Below, piece by piece: positions 1-8,225 of a stretch of DNA of 64,000 bases; within the stretch, counting starts at the first letter, position 1, and each line of letters starts with the position of its first letter. The notes below the pieces were generated by a model. The model saw only the letters and a program-made list of their open reading frames with translations, was not told the DNA's origin and did no database searches. The stretch lies in contig NZ_CP025113.1 in assembly GCF_002831585.1 (NCBI RefSeq), positions 4,479,001 to 4,543,000 of the forward strand, in the 5' to 3' direction. A program made the translations under genes and the position numbers. The DNA comes from Bradyrhizobium sp. SK17. GTDB lineage: Bacteria; Pseudomonadota; Alphaproteobacteria; Rhizobiales; Xanthobacteraceae.

Positions 1-250
1 CAATGATGCCGGTGCGCTTGGCGCCGATGACGTCGGCGAGAATGCCCATCGGCACACGTAGCAGTGCACCGGCCAGCACGGGGATGGCGACGAGGGTGAA
101 CTTCTCGTTCACGGCCAGATTCATGTCGCGTGCGATGTAGACGATCAATGGTCCGAGCGCGACCCACGCCATGAAGCTGATGTCGAAATACAGGAACGCG
201 GCGAGCAGTGTCGGCCAGTGACCGGCTTTCTTGAACTCGGCAAGTTTCAT
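1..250 (-). CDS. MFS nitrate/nitrite transporter, N-terminal part (cut by window edge)
   Basis: Reading leftward from ATG at 250, the translation begins MKLAEFKKAGHWPTLLAAFL and runs to the window edge as about 83 residues. It contains two hydrophobic stretches (about residues 12-38 and 49-64) and then a loop motif RVPMGILADVIGAKRTG that matches the conserved loop 2-3 of the major facilitator NarK/NasA family. The protein should sit in the inner membrane and import nitrate or export/import nitrite. It is divergent from nirB-nirD-nasA, which fits a nitrate assimilation locus. An in-frame ATG at 259 is an alternative start; neither has a convincing Shine-Dalgarno sequence. The substrate is inferred from family and context. 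Confidence 0.8.
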   Translation of the reverse strand, partial: MKLAEFKKAGHWPTLLAAFLYFDISFMAWVALGPLIVYIARDMNLAVNEKFTLVAIPVLAGALLRVPMGILADVIGAKRTGII

Positions 251-670
251 CGCAAGCATCTCGCGGTGATGCGGCGGAGACAGCCGCAGACGCGCGGCCC
301 TCTCAGGCGCAGACAGATCGAATGTGGGTGAATGTGCGCGCGCGCTCGTCGTTGAGACGCACTCCGGCAACAGATGAGGTCAGCAATTTGCGTGCCATCG
401 AGGCGATCGCGCCGCTTTGCCTTGCAGTCGCAAGACGTTGCCGCGAGATCGCGAACCGCATTCGGCGATCGGAACTGGCTTGGCTTGCATCACGCGTCGC
501 CACGCAAACACGCAGGCTGATGCTTTCTTGTGCGATACGCTCCGGGTAGCTGACGGCGCTTCGATAGCGAGTTCGCGATCGCCGTCGCCAACGTCGATGC
601 TGTGATGCACAAGAGATCATCGGCGTGGCTAAAAAATCGGCCGGCTATTGCGATGGCGCGTCATTGGACT

Positions 671-690
671 GTTTCGGTGCGCCTCGAAAC
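671..690. promoter_or_regulatory. Dyad GTTTCG-N8-CGAAAC upstream of nir operon
   Basis: A perfect 6-bp inverted repeat, GTTTCG at 671-676 and CGAAAC at 685-690, separated by 8 bases. It lies about 40-50 bp upstream of the sigma-54-like element, a plausible place for a regulator site. The sequence does not match the classical NtrC site (TGCACC-N5-GGTGCA), so its regulator is unknown. Confidence 0.35.
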
Positions 691-726
691 CAATTGATTT
701 TGTTGCCGGATTTGTCTTCCGGGATT

Positions 727-743
727 TGGCACGCGTTTTGAAT
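727..743 (+). promoter_or_regulatory. Sigma-54-like -24/-12 element of nirBD-nasA
   Basis: The sequence TGGCAC-GCGTT-TTGAA has the -24 TGGCAC box and the correct 5-base spacing to TTG of the -12 box. The -12 dinucleotide is GA rather than the usual GC, so the match is imperfect. Nitrogen assimilation genes in Rhizobiales are commonly NtrC/sigma-54 dependent, which makes this the best promoter candidate for the operon starting at 888. Confidence 0.4.
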
Positions 744-837
744 ACCAATCGATAACGGAACATCGATCGTCATCGACGACGGTCTGCGCCCGCGGCTGGG
801 CTTCCTCCAACTCCAAACCTTTATCGGTGTCGATCAA

Positions 838-854
838 CGACGCGCGCCGCGTCG
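838..854 (+). promoter_or_regulatory. Leader hairpin before nirB
   Basis: CGACGC (838-843) and GCGTCG (849-854) form a perfect 6-bp stem with a 5-nt loop in the untranslated leader, 33 nt before the nirB start. It could be part of a NasT-responsive antitermination leader or simply a local GC palindrome; there is no U-tract. Confidence 0.3.
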
Positions 855-887
855 CTGGGCAACGCCGTCGGATTTGAAAGGCAGACC

Positions 888-3347
888 ATGCTCGACAAGG
901 TGACGAAGCAGAAGCTCGTGGTGATCGGCAACGGAATGGCCGGCATCCGCACGGTGGAGGCGCTGCTCGAGCGCGCGCCCGATCTCTACGACATCACGGT
1001 GTTCGGCTCGGAGCCGTACGGCAATTACAACCGCATCCTGCTGTCGCCGGTGCTCGCCGGCGAGAAGACCGTCGACGACATCATGCTCAACACCGTCGAC
1101 TGGTACGAGGACAACAACATCACCCTGCGCAAGGGTGAGACGGTCACCATGATCGACCGCCGCAGCTGCGAGGTCGTCACCGAGGCCGGCGCCCGCGTTC
1201 CCTATGACCGGCTGCTGATCGCGACCGGCTCGAACCCGATCGTGCTGCCGCTGCCGGGTAAGGAGCTGCCGGGGGTGATCGGCTTCCGCGACATCCACGA
1301 CGTCGATCGCATGATCAAGGCCTCGACCGACTATCGCAACGCGGTCGTGATCGGCGGCGGCCTACTCGGCCTCGAAGCCGCCAACGGCTTGATGAAGCGC
1401 GGCATGAACGTCACGGTGGTGCATCTGCTGGACACTCTGATGGAGCGACAGCTCGATCCGGTGGCCGGCGGTCTGCTGCGCAAGTCGCTGGAAGAGCGCG
1501 GTATGGTGTTCAAGATGCCGGCGCAGACCCAGGCGATCCTCGGCGAGGACCGCGTCACCGGCGTGCGCTTCGGCGACGGCACCGAGCTGCCGGCTGACCT
1601 GGTGGTGATGGCGGTCGGCATCCGTCCGAACTTCGAGCTCGCCAAGAAGGCCGGCCTGTATTGCGAGCGCGGCATCGTCGTCTCCGACACCATGCAGACC
1701 TATGACGGCCGCATCTATGCGGTCGGCGAATGCGTGCAGCACCGCCGCCAGACCTACGGTCTGGTCGCGCCGCTGTTCGATCAGGCCAAGGTCTGCGCCA
1801 ACCACCTCGCGATGAAGGGCTTTGCCACCTATGACGGCTCGGTCACCTCGACCAAGCTGAAGGTCACCGGCATCGACCTGTTCTCGGCCGGCGATTTCGC
1901 GCCGGGGCTGGACAAGGAGGAGATCGTGCTGCAAGACGCCAATCGCGGCGTCTACAAGCGCATCATCCTGAAGGACAAGAAGATCGTCGGCGCCGTGCTC
2001 TATGGCGACACCATCGATGGCCCCTGGTACTTCCAGCATCTGCGCGACGGCACCGACGTCTCGCACATGCGCGAGCGCCTGGTGTTCGGCGCCGCCAATC
2101 TCGGCGATGGCGGCGTCAGCGGCCAGAACTCGGTCGCCGCGATGAGCGACGAGACCGAAATCTGCGGCTGCAACGGCGTCTGCAAGGGCGCGATCGTCAA
2201 GGCGATCTCGGAGAAGAAGCTGTTCACGCTCGACGACGTCCGCGCCCACACCAAGGCATCGTCGTCCTGCGGTTCCTGCACCGGCCTGGTCGAGCAGGTG
2301 CTGGCGTTCACGCTCGGCGGCGATTATTCGGCGGCGCCGAAGGTCAAGCCGCTGTGCAAATGTACCGACCACAGCCACGACGATGTTCGCCGCGTCATCG
2401 TCGAGCAGCAGCTCAAGACCATTCCGGCCGTGATGCGCTTCATGGAGTGGAAGACGCTCAATGGCTGCCATTCCTGCCGTCCCGCGCTGAACTACTATCT
2501 GCTCGCGACCTGGCCCGGCGAGTATCGCGACGACCAGCAGTCGCGCTTCATCAATGAGCGCGTCCACGCCAACATCCAGAAGGACGGCACCTATTCGGTG
2601 GTGCCGCGGATGTGGGGCGGCGTCACCACGCCGAGCGAGTTGCGTGCGATCGCCGACGTCGCAGAGAAGTTCAACATCCCGACGGTGAAGGTCACCGGCG
2701 GCCAGCGCATCGACCTGCTCGGCGTCAAGAAGGAGGACCTGCCGGCGGTATGGGCCGATCTCAACGACGCCGGAATGGTGTCGGGCCACGCCTACGCCAA
2801 GGGGCTGCGCACGGTGAAGACCTGCGTCGGCTCCGAATGGTGCCGCTTCGGCACCCAGGACTCGACCGGCCTCGGCGTCAAGCTGGAGAAGTTCATGTGG
2901 GGCTCGTGGACGCCGGCCAAGGTCAAGCTCGGCGTCTCCGGCTGCCCGCGCAATTGCGCCGAAGCAACCTGCAAGGACGTCGGCGTAGTCTGCGTCGATT
3001 CCGGCTATGAAATCCATTTCGCCGGCGCCGCGGGCCTGCACATCAAGGGCACCGAGTTCCTGACCAAGGTCGAAACCGAGGACGAGACGATCGAGGTGAT
3101 CGTCGCGCTGACCCAGCTCTATCGTGAGGAGGGCTGGTATCTCGAGCGCATGTACAAATGGTGCGACCGCGTCGGTCTCGAGCAGATCAGGAAGCGGGTG
3201 GTCGACGACGTCAAGAACCGCAAGGCGCTGTTCGCCCGCTTCGCCCATTCACAGCAGTTCGCGCAGACCGATCCCTGGGCCGAGCGCGCCAGCCGGGGCG
3301 TCGACCGCAACGAGTTCGCGCCTCTCGCCGAATTGGAGCTCGCATGA
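888..3347 (+). CDS. nirB: Nitrite reductase [NAD(P)H] large subunit
   Basis: An 819-residue cytoplasmic NirB that reduces nitrite to ammonium with NAD(P)H. Domains in order: an FAD-binding pyridine nucleotide-disulfide oxidoreductase module (GNGMAGIRT near residue 15, NAD-binding GGGLLGLEAA near 155), a BFD-type [2Fe-2S] domain (CGCNGVC near 425 and CGSC near 460), then the ferredoxin-like and siroheme/[4Fe-4S] sulfite/nitrite reductase domains with the ligand cysteines TCVGSEWC (about 645) and GCPRNC (about 685). Length is close to that of E. coli NirB. The ATG at 888 is preceded by AAAGG with 7-nt spacing. Its stop overlaps the nirD start (ATGA), implying translational coupling. It is the first gene of a three-gene assimilation operon. 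Confidence 0.97.
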   Translation: MLDKVTKQKLVVIGNGMAGIRTVEALLERAPDLYDITVFGSEPYGNYNRILLSPVLAGEKTVDDIMLNTVDWYEDNNITLRKGETVTMIDRRSCEVVTEAGARVPYDRLLIATGSNPIVLPLPGKELPGVIGFRDIHDVDRMIKASTDYRNAVVIGGGLLGLEAANGLMKRGMNVTVVHLLDTLMERQLDPVAGGLLRKSLEERGMVFKMPAQTQAILGEDRVTGVRFGDGTELPADLVVMAVGIRPNFELAKKAGLYCERGIVVSDTMQTYDGRIYAVGECVQHRRQTYGLVAPLFDQAKVCANHLAMKGFATYDGSVTSTKLKVTGIDLFSAGDFAPGLDKEEIVLQDANRGVYKRIILKDKKIVGAVLYGDTIDGPWYFQHLRDGTDVSHMRERLVFGAANLGDGGVSGQNSVAAMSDETEICGCNGVCKGAIVKAISEKKLFTLDDVRAHTKASSSCGSCTGLVEQVLAFTLGGDYSAAPKVKPLCKCTDHSHDDVRRVIVEQQLKTIPAVMRFMEWKTLNGCHSCRPALNYYLLATWPGEYRDDQQSRFINERVHANIQKDGTYSVVPRMWGGVTTPSELRAIADVAEKFNIPTVKVTGGQRIDLLGVKKEDLPAVWADLNDAGMVSGHAYAKGLRTVKTCVGSEWCRFGTQDSTGLGVKLEKFMWGSWTPAKVKLGVSGCPRNCAEATCKDVGVVCVDSGYEIHFAGAAGLHIKGTEFLTKVETEDETIEVIVALTQLYREEGWYLERMYKWCDRVGLEQIRKRVVDDVKNRKALFARFAHSQQFAQTDPWAERASRGVDRNEFAPLAELELA

Positions 3348-3673
3348 CCAGCTGGATCGAGATCGGTGCGCTCGACGACATTCCGCGGCTCGGCTCGCGC
3401 GTGGTGCGCACGCCTCGCGGCAACATCGCGGTGTTCCGCACCGAGAGCGACGAGGTGTTCGCGCTTGACGACCGCTGCCCGCACAAGGGCGGCCCGCTAT
3501 CGCAGGGCATCGTGCACAACAAGCGCGTGACCTGTCCGCTGCATAATTTCGTCATCGAGCTCGCGAGCGGGCAGGCGGTCGCCCCCGACGAGGGCTGCAC
3601 GCATACCCATCCGGCCAAGGTCGAAGACGGCGTGGTCTGGCTGTCGGTGCGGCAGGCGGTTGCGGTGAGCTGA
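3344..3673 (+). CDS. nirD: Nitrite reductase small subunit, Rieske type
   Basis: A 109-residue NirD that partners NirB. The start is ATG 3344, overlapping the nirB TGA by the classic ATGA arrangement; the longer open frame upstream lies inside nirB and is not used. It is a single Rieske-fold [2Fe-2S] domain with all four ligands present: C45-P-H47 and C64-P-L-H67. Enterobacterial NirD proteins of similar size typically lack these ligands, so this one probably does bind a cluster and may feed electrons to the siroheme centre of NirB. A gap of only 10 bases separates it from the nitrate reductase gene. Confidence 0.95.
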   Translation: MTSWIEIGALDDIPRLGSRVVRTPRGNIAVFRTESDEVFALDDRCPHKGGPLSQGIVHNKRVTCPLHNFVIELASGQAVAPDEGCTHTHPAKVEDGVVWLSVRQAVAVS

Positions 3674-3683
3674 GCAGTCAGGC

Positions 3684-6347
3684 ATGTCCGTCAAGACCAC
3701 GTGTCCCTATTGCGGTGTCGGTTGTGGCGTCATCGCCTCGAGGGACGCGGCGGGCCTCGTGCGGGTCGAGGGGGACAGGCAGCATCCGGCCAATTTCGGC
3801 CGGCTGTGCAGCAAGGGCTCGGCGCTCGCCGAGACCATCGATCTCGATGGGCGCCTGCTTGAACCTTTTGTCGACGGCGCGCCGGCCACATGGGACGCCG
3901 CGCTCGATCGCGTCGCCGATGGCTTTGGCCGGATCATCAGGGAGCACGGGCCCGATGCGGTCGCGTTCTACGTCTCAGGCCAGTTGCTGACCGAGGACTA
4001 TTACGTCATCAACAAGCTCGCCAAGGGCTTCGTTGGCACCGCCAATATCGACACCAATTCGCGGCTGTGCATGGCCTCCAGCGTGGCCGGGCACAAGCGC
4101 GCGTTCGGCAGCGACACCGTGCCGGGCTGCTACGAGGACCTCGAGCAGGCGGACCTGCTGGTGCTGGTCGGCTCCAATGCCGCTTGGTGCCACCCGATCC
4201 TGCACCAGCGCATGCTGGCGGCAAAGGAGAACAACCCGGCCTGCAAGATCGTGGTGATCGATCCGCGCCGCACCGCGACCTGCGAGGGCGCCGATCTGCA
4301 TCTGCCGTTGCGCTCCGGCAGCGACAGCGTGCTGTTCAACGGTCTGTTCGCGTTCCTCGCCGGCAGCAATGCGGTCGATCGCGGCTTCGTCGGCAATTGC
4401 ACGACCGGCGTCGTCGACGCGCTCAAGCAGGTGGCCGGCCAGACCGTGGCGCAGACGGCTGCGACCTGCGGCCTGACCGAAGGTGCCGTCGGCCTGTTCT
4501 TCGACTGGTTCACCCGCACAGAGCGCGTCGTCACGCTGTATTCGCAAGGCATCAATCAGTCGTCGAGCGGCGTCGACAAGGTCAACGCCATCATCAACTG
4601 CCATCTCCTGACCGGGCGCATCGGCCGTCCCGGCATGGGGCCGTTCTCGCTGACCGGCCAACCCAACGCGATGGGCGGCCGCGAGGTCGGCGGGCTCGCG
4701 AACCAGCTGGCCGCGCATATGGAGATCGAGAATCCGTCGCATCGCGAACTGGTGCAGCGGTTCTGGCGCGCGCCCGTGATCGCGGAGAAGGCGGGATTGA
4801 AGGCGGTCGACATGTTCGACGCGATCGCCGACGGCCGCATCAAGGCAGTGTGGATCATCTCGACCAATCCGGTGGTGAGCCTGCCCGATGCCGATCGCGC
4901 GCGGGCCGCGCTCGACGCCTGCGAGCTCGTCGTGGTGACGGATTGCATGCGCGACACCGACACCACGCGCCATGCCGACGTGCTGCTGCCGGCGCTGGCG
5001 TGGGGCGAGAAGGACGGCACGGTCACCAATTCCGAGCGCCGGATCTCGCGACAGCGGCCGTTTCTGGCTGCGCCGGGTGAGGCGCGCGCCGACTGGCGCA
5101 TCGTCTGCGACGTCGCCACCCGCATGGGATACGCCGGCTTCGACTACGCTTCGGCCGCGGCCGTGTTTCGCGAGCACGCCGGGCTGTCGGGCTTCGAGAA
5201 TGACGGCCGGCGCGATTTCGACATCTCGGCGCTGGCTGCACTCGACGACGTCGCCTATGACGCGCTGGCGCCGGTGCAGTGGCCGGTGACATCGGAGCAT
5301 CCCGCCGGCACCCCGCGGATGTTCGGGAGCCAGACATTCTTCACGCCCGATCGCAAGGCGCGCTTCGTGCCGGTCGCGCCACGTGCGGCGCGCCACGCGA
5401 CCAGCCGCGACTTTCCGCTGGTGCTCAACACCGGTCGTGTCAGGGATCAGTGGCACACCATGACCCGGACCGGGAAGACCGGGCGGCTGCTGTCGCATGT
5501 GTTCGAGCCCTACGCGGAATTCCACCCCGACGATGCGCGGCAGGCGGGCGTGCAGAATGACGGGCTGGTGCGGCTGACCAGCAATTGGGGCGAGATGATC
5601 GCGCGGGTCGTGGTTACCGCCGACCAGCGCCGCGGCTGCGTGTTCGTGCCGATGCACTGGAACGAGGCGTTCGCCGGCGAGGGCCGCGTCAACGCGCTGG
5701 TCAATCCGGTGGTCGATCCGCTGTCCGGCCAGCCGGAGTCGAAGCACACGCCGGTCAAGGCCGATCCATACGCGCCGAAATGGCACGCCTTCATCCTGAG
5801 CCGCGATGCGATCAAGCGTCCGATGGGTGGCTATTGGGTCTACGGCAAGGCCGGCGAGGGCACGCGGCTGGAGCTTGCGCTCGACGTCCGCCCGGAGAGC
5901 TGGCGCGATTGGGCGCGGGCGCAGCTCGGGCTCGACGGCGTCGAGATCGAATGGCTCGCCTATCGCGATCCGGCGGCGGGCCGCTTCCGCTACGCCGCGG
6001 TGCGCGACGGCCGGCTCGCAGGCTGTGTGTTCATCGCGCCGGACCACGCGCTGCCGTCGCGGGCCTGGCTGACCGGGCTGTTCGCCGAGCAGCAATTGTC
6101 GGCCAATGCACGAATGTCGCTGCTTGCCGGACGCCCGTTCGGTGCGGGCGAGGATGTCGGTCCGATCGTCTGTTCCTGCTTCAGCGTCGGACGGCACCAG
6201 ATCACCGCCGAGATCAGGAAGGGTGCCGCCAGCGTCGAGGCGATCGGCCGTTGCCTGAAGGCCGGCACCAATTGCGGCGGCTGCAAGCCGGAGATCGGCA
6301 AGCTGATCGGCGCCACCGCGCAGCCGCGGCAGGCCGTCGCCTCCTGA
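3684..6347 (+). CDS. nasA: Assimilatory nitrate reductase catalytic subunit
   Basis: An 887-residue cytoplasmic molybdenum bis-MGD enzyme that reduces nitrate to nitrite, which NirBD then reduces to ammonium. An N-terminal [4Fe-4S] site is visible (C7, C10, C14, C42, followed by K44 of the electron-transfer pathway), then the molybdopterin oxidoreductase core and the molydopterin dinucleotide-binding domain. The C-terminus (about 825-887) adds a BFD-like [2Fe-2S] domain with CSC near 829 and NCGGC near 862, as in the Klebsiella-type NasA that accepts electrons from an NADH-linked partner. No separate diaphorase subunit gene is adjacent, so the electron donor is unclear. In Bradyrhizobium the same enzyme is sometimes named NasC. 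Confidence 0.95.
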   Translation: MSVKTTCPYCGVGCGVIASRDAAGLVRVEGDRQHPANFGRLCSKGSALAETIDLDGRLLEPFVDGAPATWDAALDRVADGFGRIIREHGPDAVAFYVSGQLLTEDYYVINKLAKGFVGTANIDTNSRLCMASSVAGHKRAFGSDTVPGCYEDLEQADLLVLVGSNAAWCHPILHQRMLAAKENNPACKIVVIDPRRTATCEGADLHLPLRSGSDSVLFNGLFAFLAGSNAVDRGFVGNCTTGVVDALKQVAGQTVAQTAATCGLTEGAVGLFFDWFTRTERVVTLYSQGINQSSSGVDKVNAIINCHLLTGRIGRPGMGPFSLTGQPNAMGGREVGGLANQLAAHMEIENPSHRELVQRFWRAPVIAEKAGLKAVDMFDAIADGRIKAVWIISTNPVVSLPDADRARAALDACELVVVTDCMRDTDTTRHADVLLPALAWGEKDGTVTNSERRISRQRPFLAAPGEARADWRIVCDVATRMGYAGFDYASAAAVFREHAGLSGFENDGRRDFDISALAALDDVAYDALAPVQWPVTSEHPAGTPRMFGSQTFFTPDRKARFVPVAPRAARHATSRDFPLVLNTGRVRDQWHTMTRTGKTGRLLSHVFEPYAEFHPDDARQAGVQNDGLVRLTSNWGEMIARVVVTADQRRGCVFVPMHWNEAFAGEGRVNALVNPVVDPLSGQPESKHTPVKADPYAPKWHAFILSRDAIKRPMGGYWVYGKAGEGTRLELALDVRPESWRDWARAQLGLDGVEIEWLAYRDPAAGRFRYAAVRDGRLAGCVFIAPDHALPSRAWLTGLFAEQQLSANARMSLLAGRPFGAGEDVGPIVCSCFSVGRHQITAEIRKGAASVEAIGRCLKAGTNCGGCKPEIGKLIGATAQPRQAVAS

Positions 6348-6377
6348 AATTCCCGCAATCCGCTCGCGCTGAGTGAG

Positions 6378-6626
6378 CTAGCAGCCGCGGCAGATGCTCT
6401 TCAGCTTGCTGTTGAGCAGGCGGTCCTCCTCATCGGAGGCCGCCTTGGTATAGGCGTCATCGCCGTGCCGCTTGTCGGAGGCAAATCCGCCGCCGCGCAT
6501 GGCGCCGCCGGCATGCATGCCGTGACTGTGTCCGCCGCCATGGCCATGGCCGCCGCGCGCGTCCGCCGGCGGCATTGCGGCCGCAAGCAGGGTCAGCAGC
6601 AGCCCGACCGTCGTGATCGTCCGCAT
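6378..6626 (-). CDS. Small secreted His/Gly-rich protein with C-terminal CxxC
   Basis: An 82-residue protein on the opposite strand, convergent with nasA. It starts with a typical Sec signal peptide (Arg, hydrophobic core TVGLLLTLLAAAMPP, likely cleavage after ADA near residue 23). The mature part opens with a His/Gly-rich segment (HGHGGGHSHGMH) that could bind Ni, Zn or Cu, followed by a charged region and the C-terminal ending CRGC. A strong Shine-Dalgarno (GAGGAGGAG, 5-nt spacing) supports it as a real gene. I do not recognise a named family; metal binding is inferred from composition only. The next gene upstream on this strand is far away, so it is probably monocistronic. Confidence 0.75.
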   Translation of the reverse strand: MRTITTVGLLLTLLAAAMPPADARGGHGHGGGHSHGMHAGGAMRGGGFASDKRHGDDAYTKAASDEEDRLLNSKLKSICRGC

Positions 6627-6647
6627 GGTCTCCTCCTCGTCGGAGGT
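6627..6647 (-). promoter_or_regulatory. Hairpin that sequesters the Shine-Dalgarno of the His-rich protein gene
   Basis: On the minus strand, CCTCC (6646-6642) is followed by GACGA and then GGAGG (6636-6632), which is the ribosome binding site 5 nt before the ATG. The 5-bp stem would occlude the site, suggesting translational control (temperature, ligand or metal), or a chance anti-SD match. Confidence 0.4.
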
Positions 6648-6909
6648 AAATTACCGCAGACGCTGCGGCAAATCGGTGTCGGCATCTTCACAATTTCGCG
6701 TGGCGGCAATCCGCACGATTCTCGCGACCGGTTCCCCGACGGCTCCGCCGGTGCGCCGCACATAGGCCGTCCAGGGATGGCTTCATGCCGACAATGCAGT
6801 GCTCGCGGCACCAAAATGGTGTATCGGCAAGCTCTGGCGCCCAAGGACACCGCTGGGACGGGTCCGGCGCCGCATAATCAGAATTCGCAAGATATCGGAG
6901 GAATGCTTC

Positions 6910-8136
6910 ATGTCGGCTCTGCCACTCTCGGGCATCAAGATTCTCGACCTGACACGGGTGCTCGCGGGCCCGCTGTCGGCCCAGATGCTGGCGGATCTCG
7001 GCGCCGAAGTGATCAAGATCGAGCGGCCCGGCGGCGGCGACGACGCCCGCGCCTTTGGCCCGCCCTACCTAGCCGACCCCGAAGGCAAGCAGAACAACAA
7101 CAATTCGTTCTACCTCTGCGCCAACCGCAACAAGAAGTCGGTCACCGTCAATATCGCCAAGCCCGAGGGGCAGGCGATCGTCCGCGAGCTCGCCAAGACG
7201 GCGGACGTGATGATGGAGAACTACAAGGTCGGCGACCTCAAGCGCTACGGCCTGGACTACGAGACCATCAAGAAGATCAACCCCGGCATCATCTATTGCT
7301 CGGTGACCGGTTTTGGTCAGACCGGGCCCTACGCGCCGCGCGCCGGGTACGACGCCATCCTTCAGGCGATGGGCGGGTTGATGAGCGTCACCGGCCATAT
7401 CGACGGCGAGCCGGGCGAGGGCCCGATGAAGGTCGGCCCCTCGATCGTCGACTACATGACCGGCATGAACACCTCGATCGGCATCCTCTCGGCGCTCTAC
7501 CATCGCGACGCCAACAACGGGGAAGGGCAGCATATCGACGTCTGCCTGTTCGACACCGTGATCGCTTCGCTGTCGCACTGGCTGCAAATCTACCTCGTCA
7601 ACGGCACCACCCCGCCGCGCCGCGGCACCTGGGGCAATGGCGGCATGCCGGCCGGCGTGTTCCGCTGTACCGACGGCGAATTGATGCTCGTGGTCGGCAA
7701 TGACGGCCAGTTCCAGCGCACCTGCGCGGTGCTCGGCGAGCCCGAGCTCGCCAACGACAAGCGCTTCGTCAAGAACAACGACCGCGTCGTGCACGGCAAG
7801 GAAATCATGGCGATCTTCGCCGGCCTGTTCCTGAAGAAGCCGGTGGCCTACTGGCTGGAGAAGCTGGAGGAGGCCGGCGTGCCGTCCGGCCCGATCAACA
7901 ATTTCGAGCAGGTGTTCAGCGACCCGCACGTGCAGTCGCGCGGCATGCGGGTCAAGGTCGATCATCCGTTCGAGCCGAACCTGTCGCTGATCCGCAACGC
8001 GCTGACCTTCTCGGGCACCCCGATCACCGACTACCGCGCCCCGCCGCTGCTCGGCGCCGACACCAAGGACGTGCTGGCGACCATCGGCTACGACGACGCC
8101 AAGGTCGAAGGGCTGAAGGCGCAGGGGATCCTGTAG
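6910..8136 (+). CDS. Class III CoA-transferase (CaiB/BaiF family)
   Basis: A 408-residue family III CoA-transferase, an enzyme class that moves CoA between acyl-CoA thioesters and free carboxylic acids. ATG 6910 is chosen because GGAGG lies 8 nt upstream and the translation MSALPLSGIKILDLTRVLAG matches the usual N-terminus; in-frame sequence upstream is not conserved in style. The active-site aspartate that forms the acyl-anhydride is visible as D181 in SIVDYMTG. The glycine-rich HIDGEPGEGP and WGNGGMPAG segments are also typical. The substrate cannot be told from sequence; formyl-CoA, succinyl-CoA or carnitine-like substrates are all possible. It stands alone as a transcription unit or heads a loose group with the next gene 90 bp away. 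Confidence 0.9.
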   Translation: MSALPLSGIKILDLTRVLAGPLSAQMLADLGAEVIKIERPGGGDDARAFGPPYLADPEGKQNNNNSFYLCANRNKKSVTVNIAKPEGQAIVRELAKTADVMMENYKVGDLKRYGLDYETIKKINPGIIYCSVTGFGQTGPYAPRAGYDAILQAMGGLMSVTGHIDGEPGEGPMKVGPSIVDYMTGMNTSIGILSALYHRDANNGEGQHIDVCLFDTVIASLSHWLQIYLVNGTTPPRRGTWGNGGMPAGVFRCTDGELMLVVGNDGQFQRTCAVLGEPELANDKRFVKNNDRVVHGKEIMAIFAGLFLKKPVAYWLEKLEEAGVPSGPINNFEQVFSDPHVQSRGMRVKVDHPFEPNLSLIRNALTFSGTPITDYRAPPLLGADTKDVLATIGYDDAKVEGLKAQGIL

Positions 8137-8146
8137 GCGCGTGCCG

Positions 8147-8178
8147 GCACGGCGGCGGTGACAAGCCGCCGCCGCTGC
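8147..8178 (+). terminator. GC-rich hairpin after the CoA-transferase gene
   Basis: CGGCGGCGG (8150-8158) and CCGCCGCCG (8166-8174) form a perfect 9-bp stem with a 7-nt loop, with GCA/TGC extending it beyond a bulge. There is no run of T after it, so it may be a weak or Rho-assisted terminator rather than a classical intrinsic one. Confidence 0.4.
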
Positions 8179-8225
8179 ATTAACCTGACGCGATCGATCG
8201 CCACGTTGATGAGGCGCGTCCGCTG

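Larger units (their letters stand above)
260..887. promoter_or_regulatory. Divergent control region between nitrate transporter and nirB
   Basis: No convincing gene lies in these roughly 630 bases; the short open frames overlap each other on both strands and lack ribosome binding sites. The stretch must hold the promoters of the transporter (leftward) and the nir operon (rightward). It contains a sigma-54-like element (727-743), a dyad at 671-690 and a small hairpin at 838-854, each described separately. The distance from the sigma-54-like element to nirB leaves a leader of about 135 nt, long enough for RNA-level control of the NasT (ANTAR) type known for nitrate assimilation operons, but I could not identify the paired hexaloop motif with certainty. 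Confidence 0.5.

Noticed and set aside
303..620. Overlapping short open frames in the nir control region
   Set aside because: Four frames on both strands cover the same bases, none has a ribosome binding site or family resemblance.
1362..6197. Long open frames on the strand opposite nirB and nasA
   Set aside because: Same GC-driven artefact; the plus-strand genes have intact cofactor motifs and proper starts.
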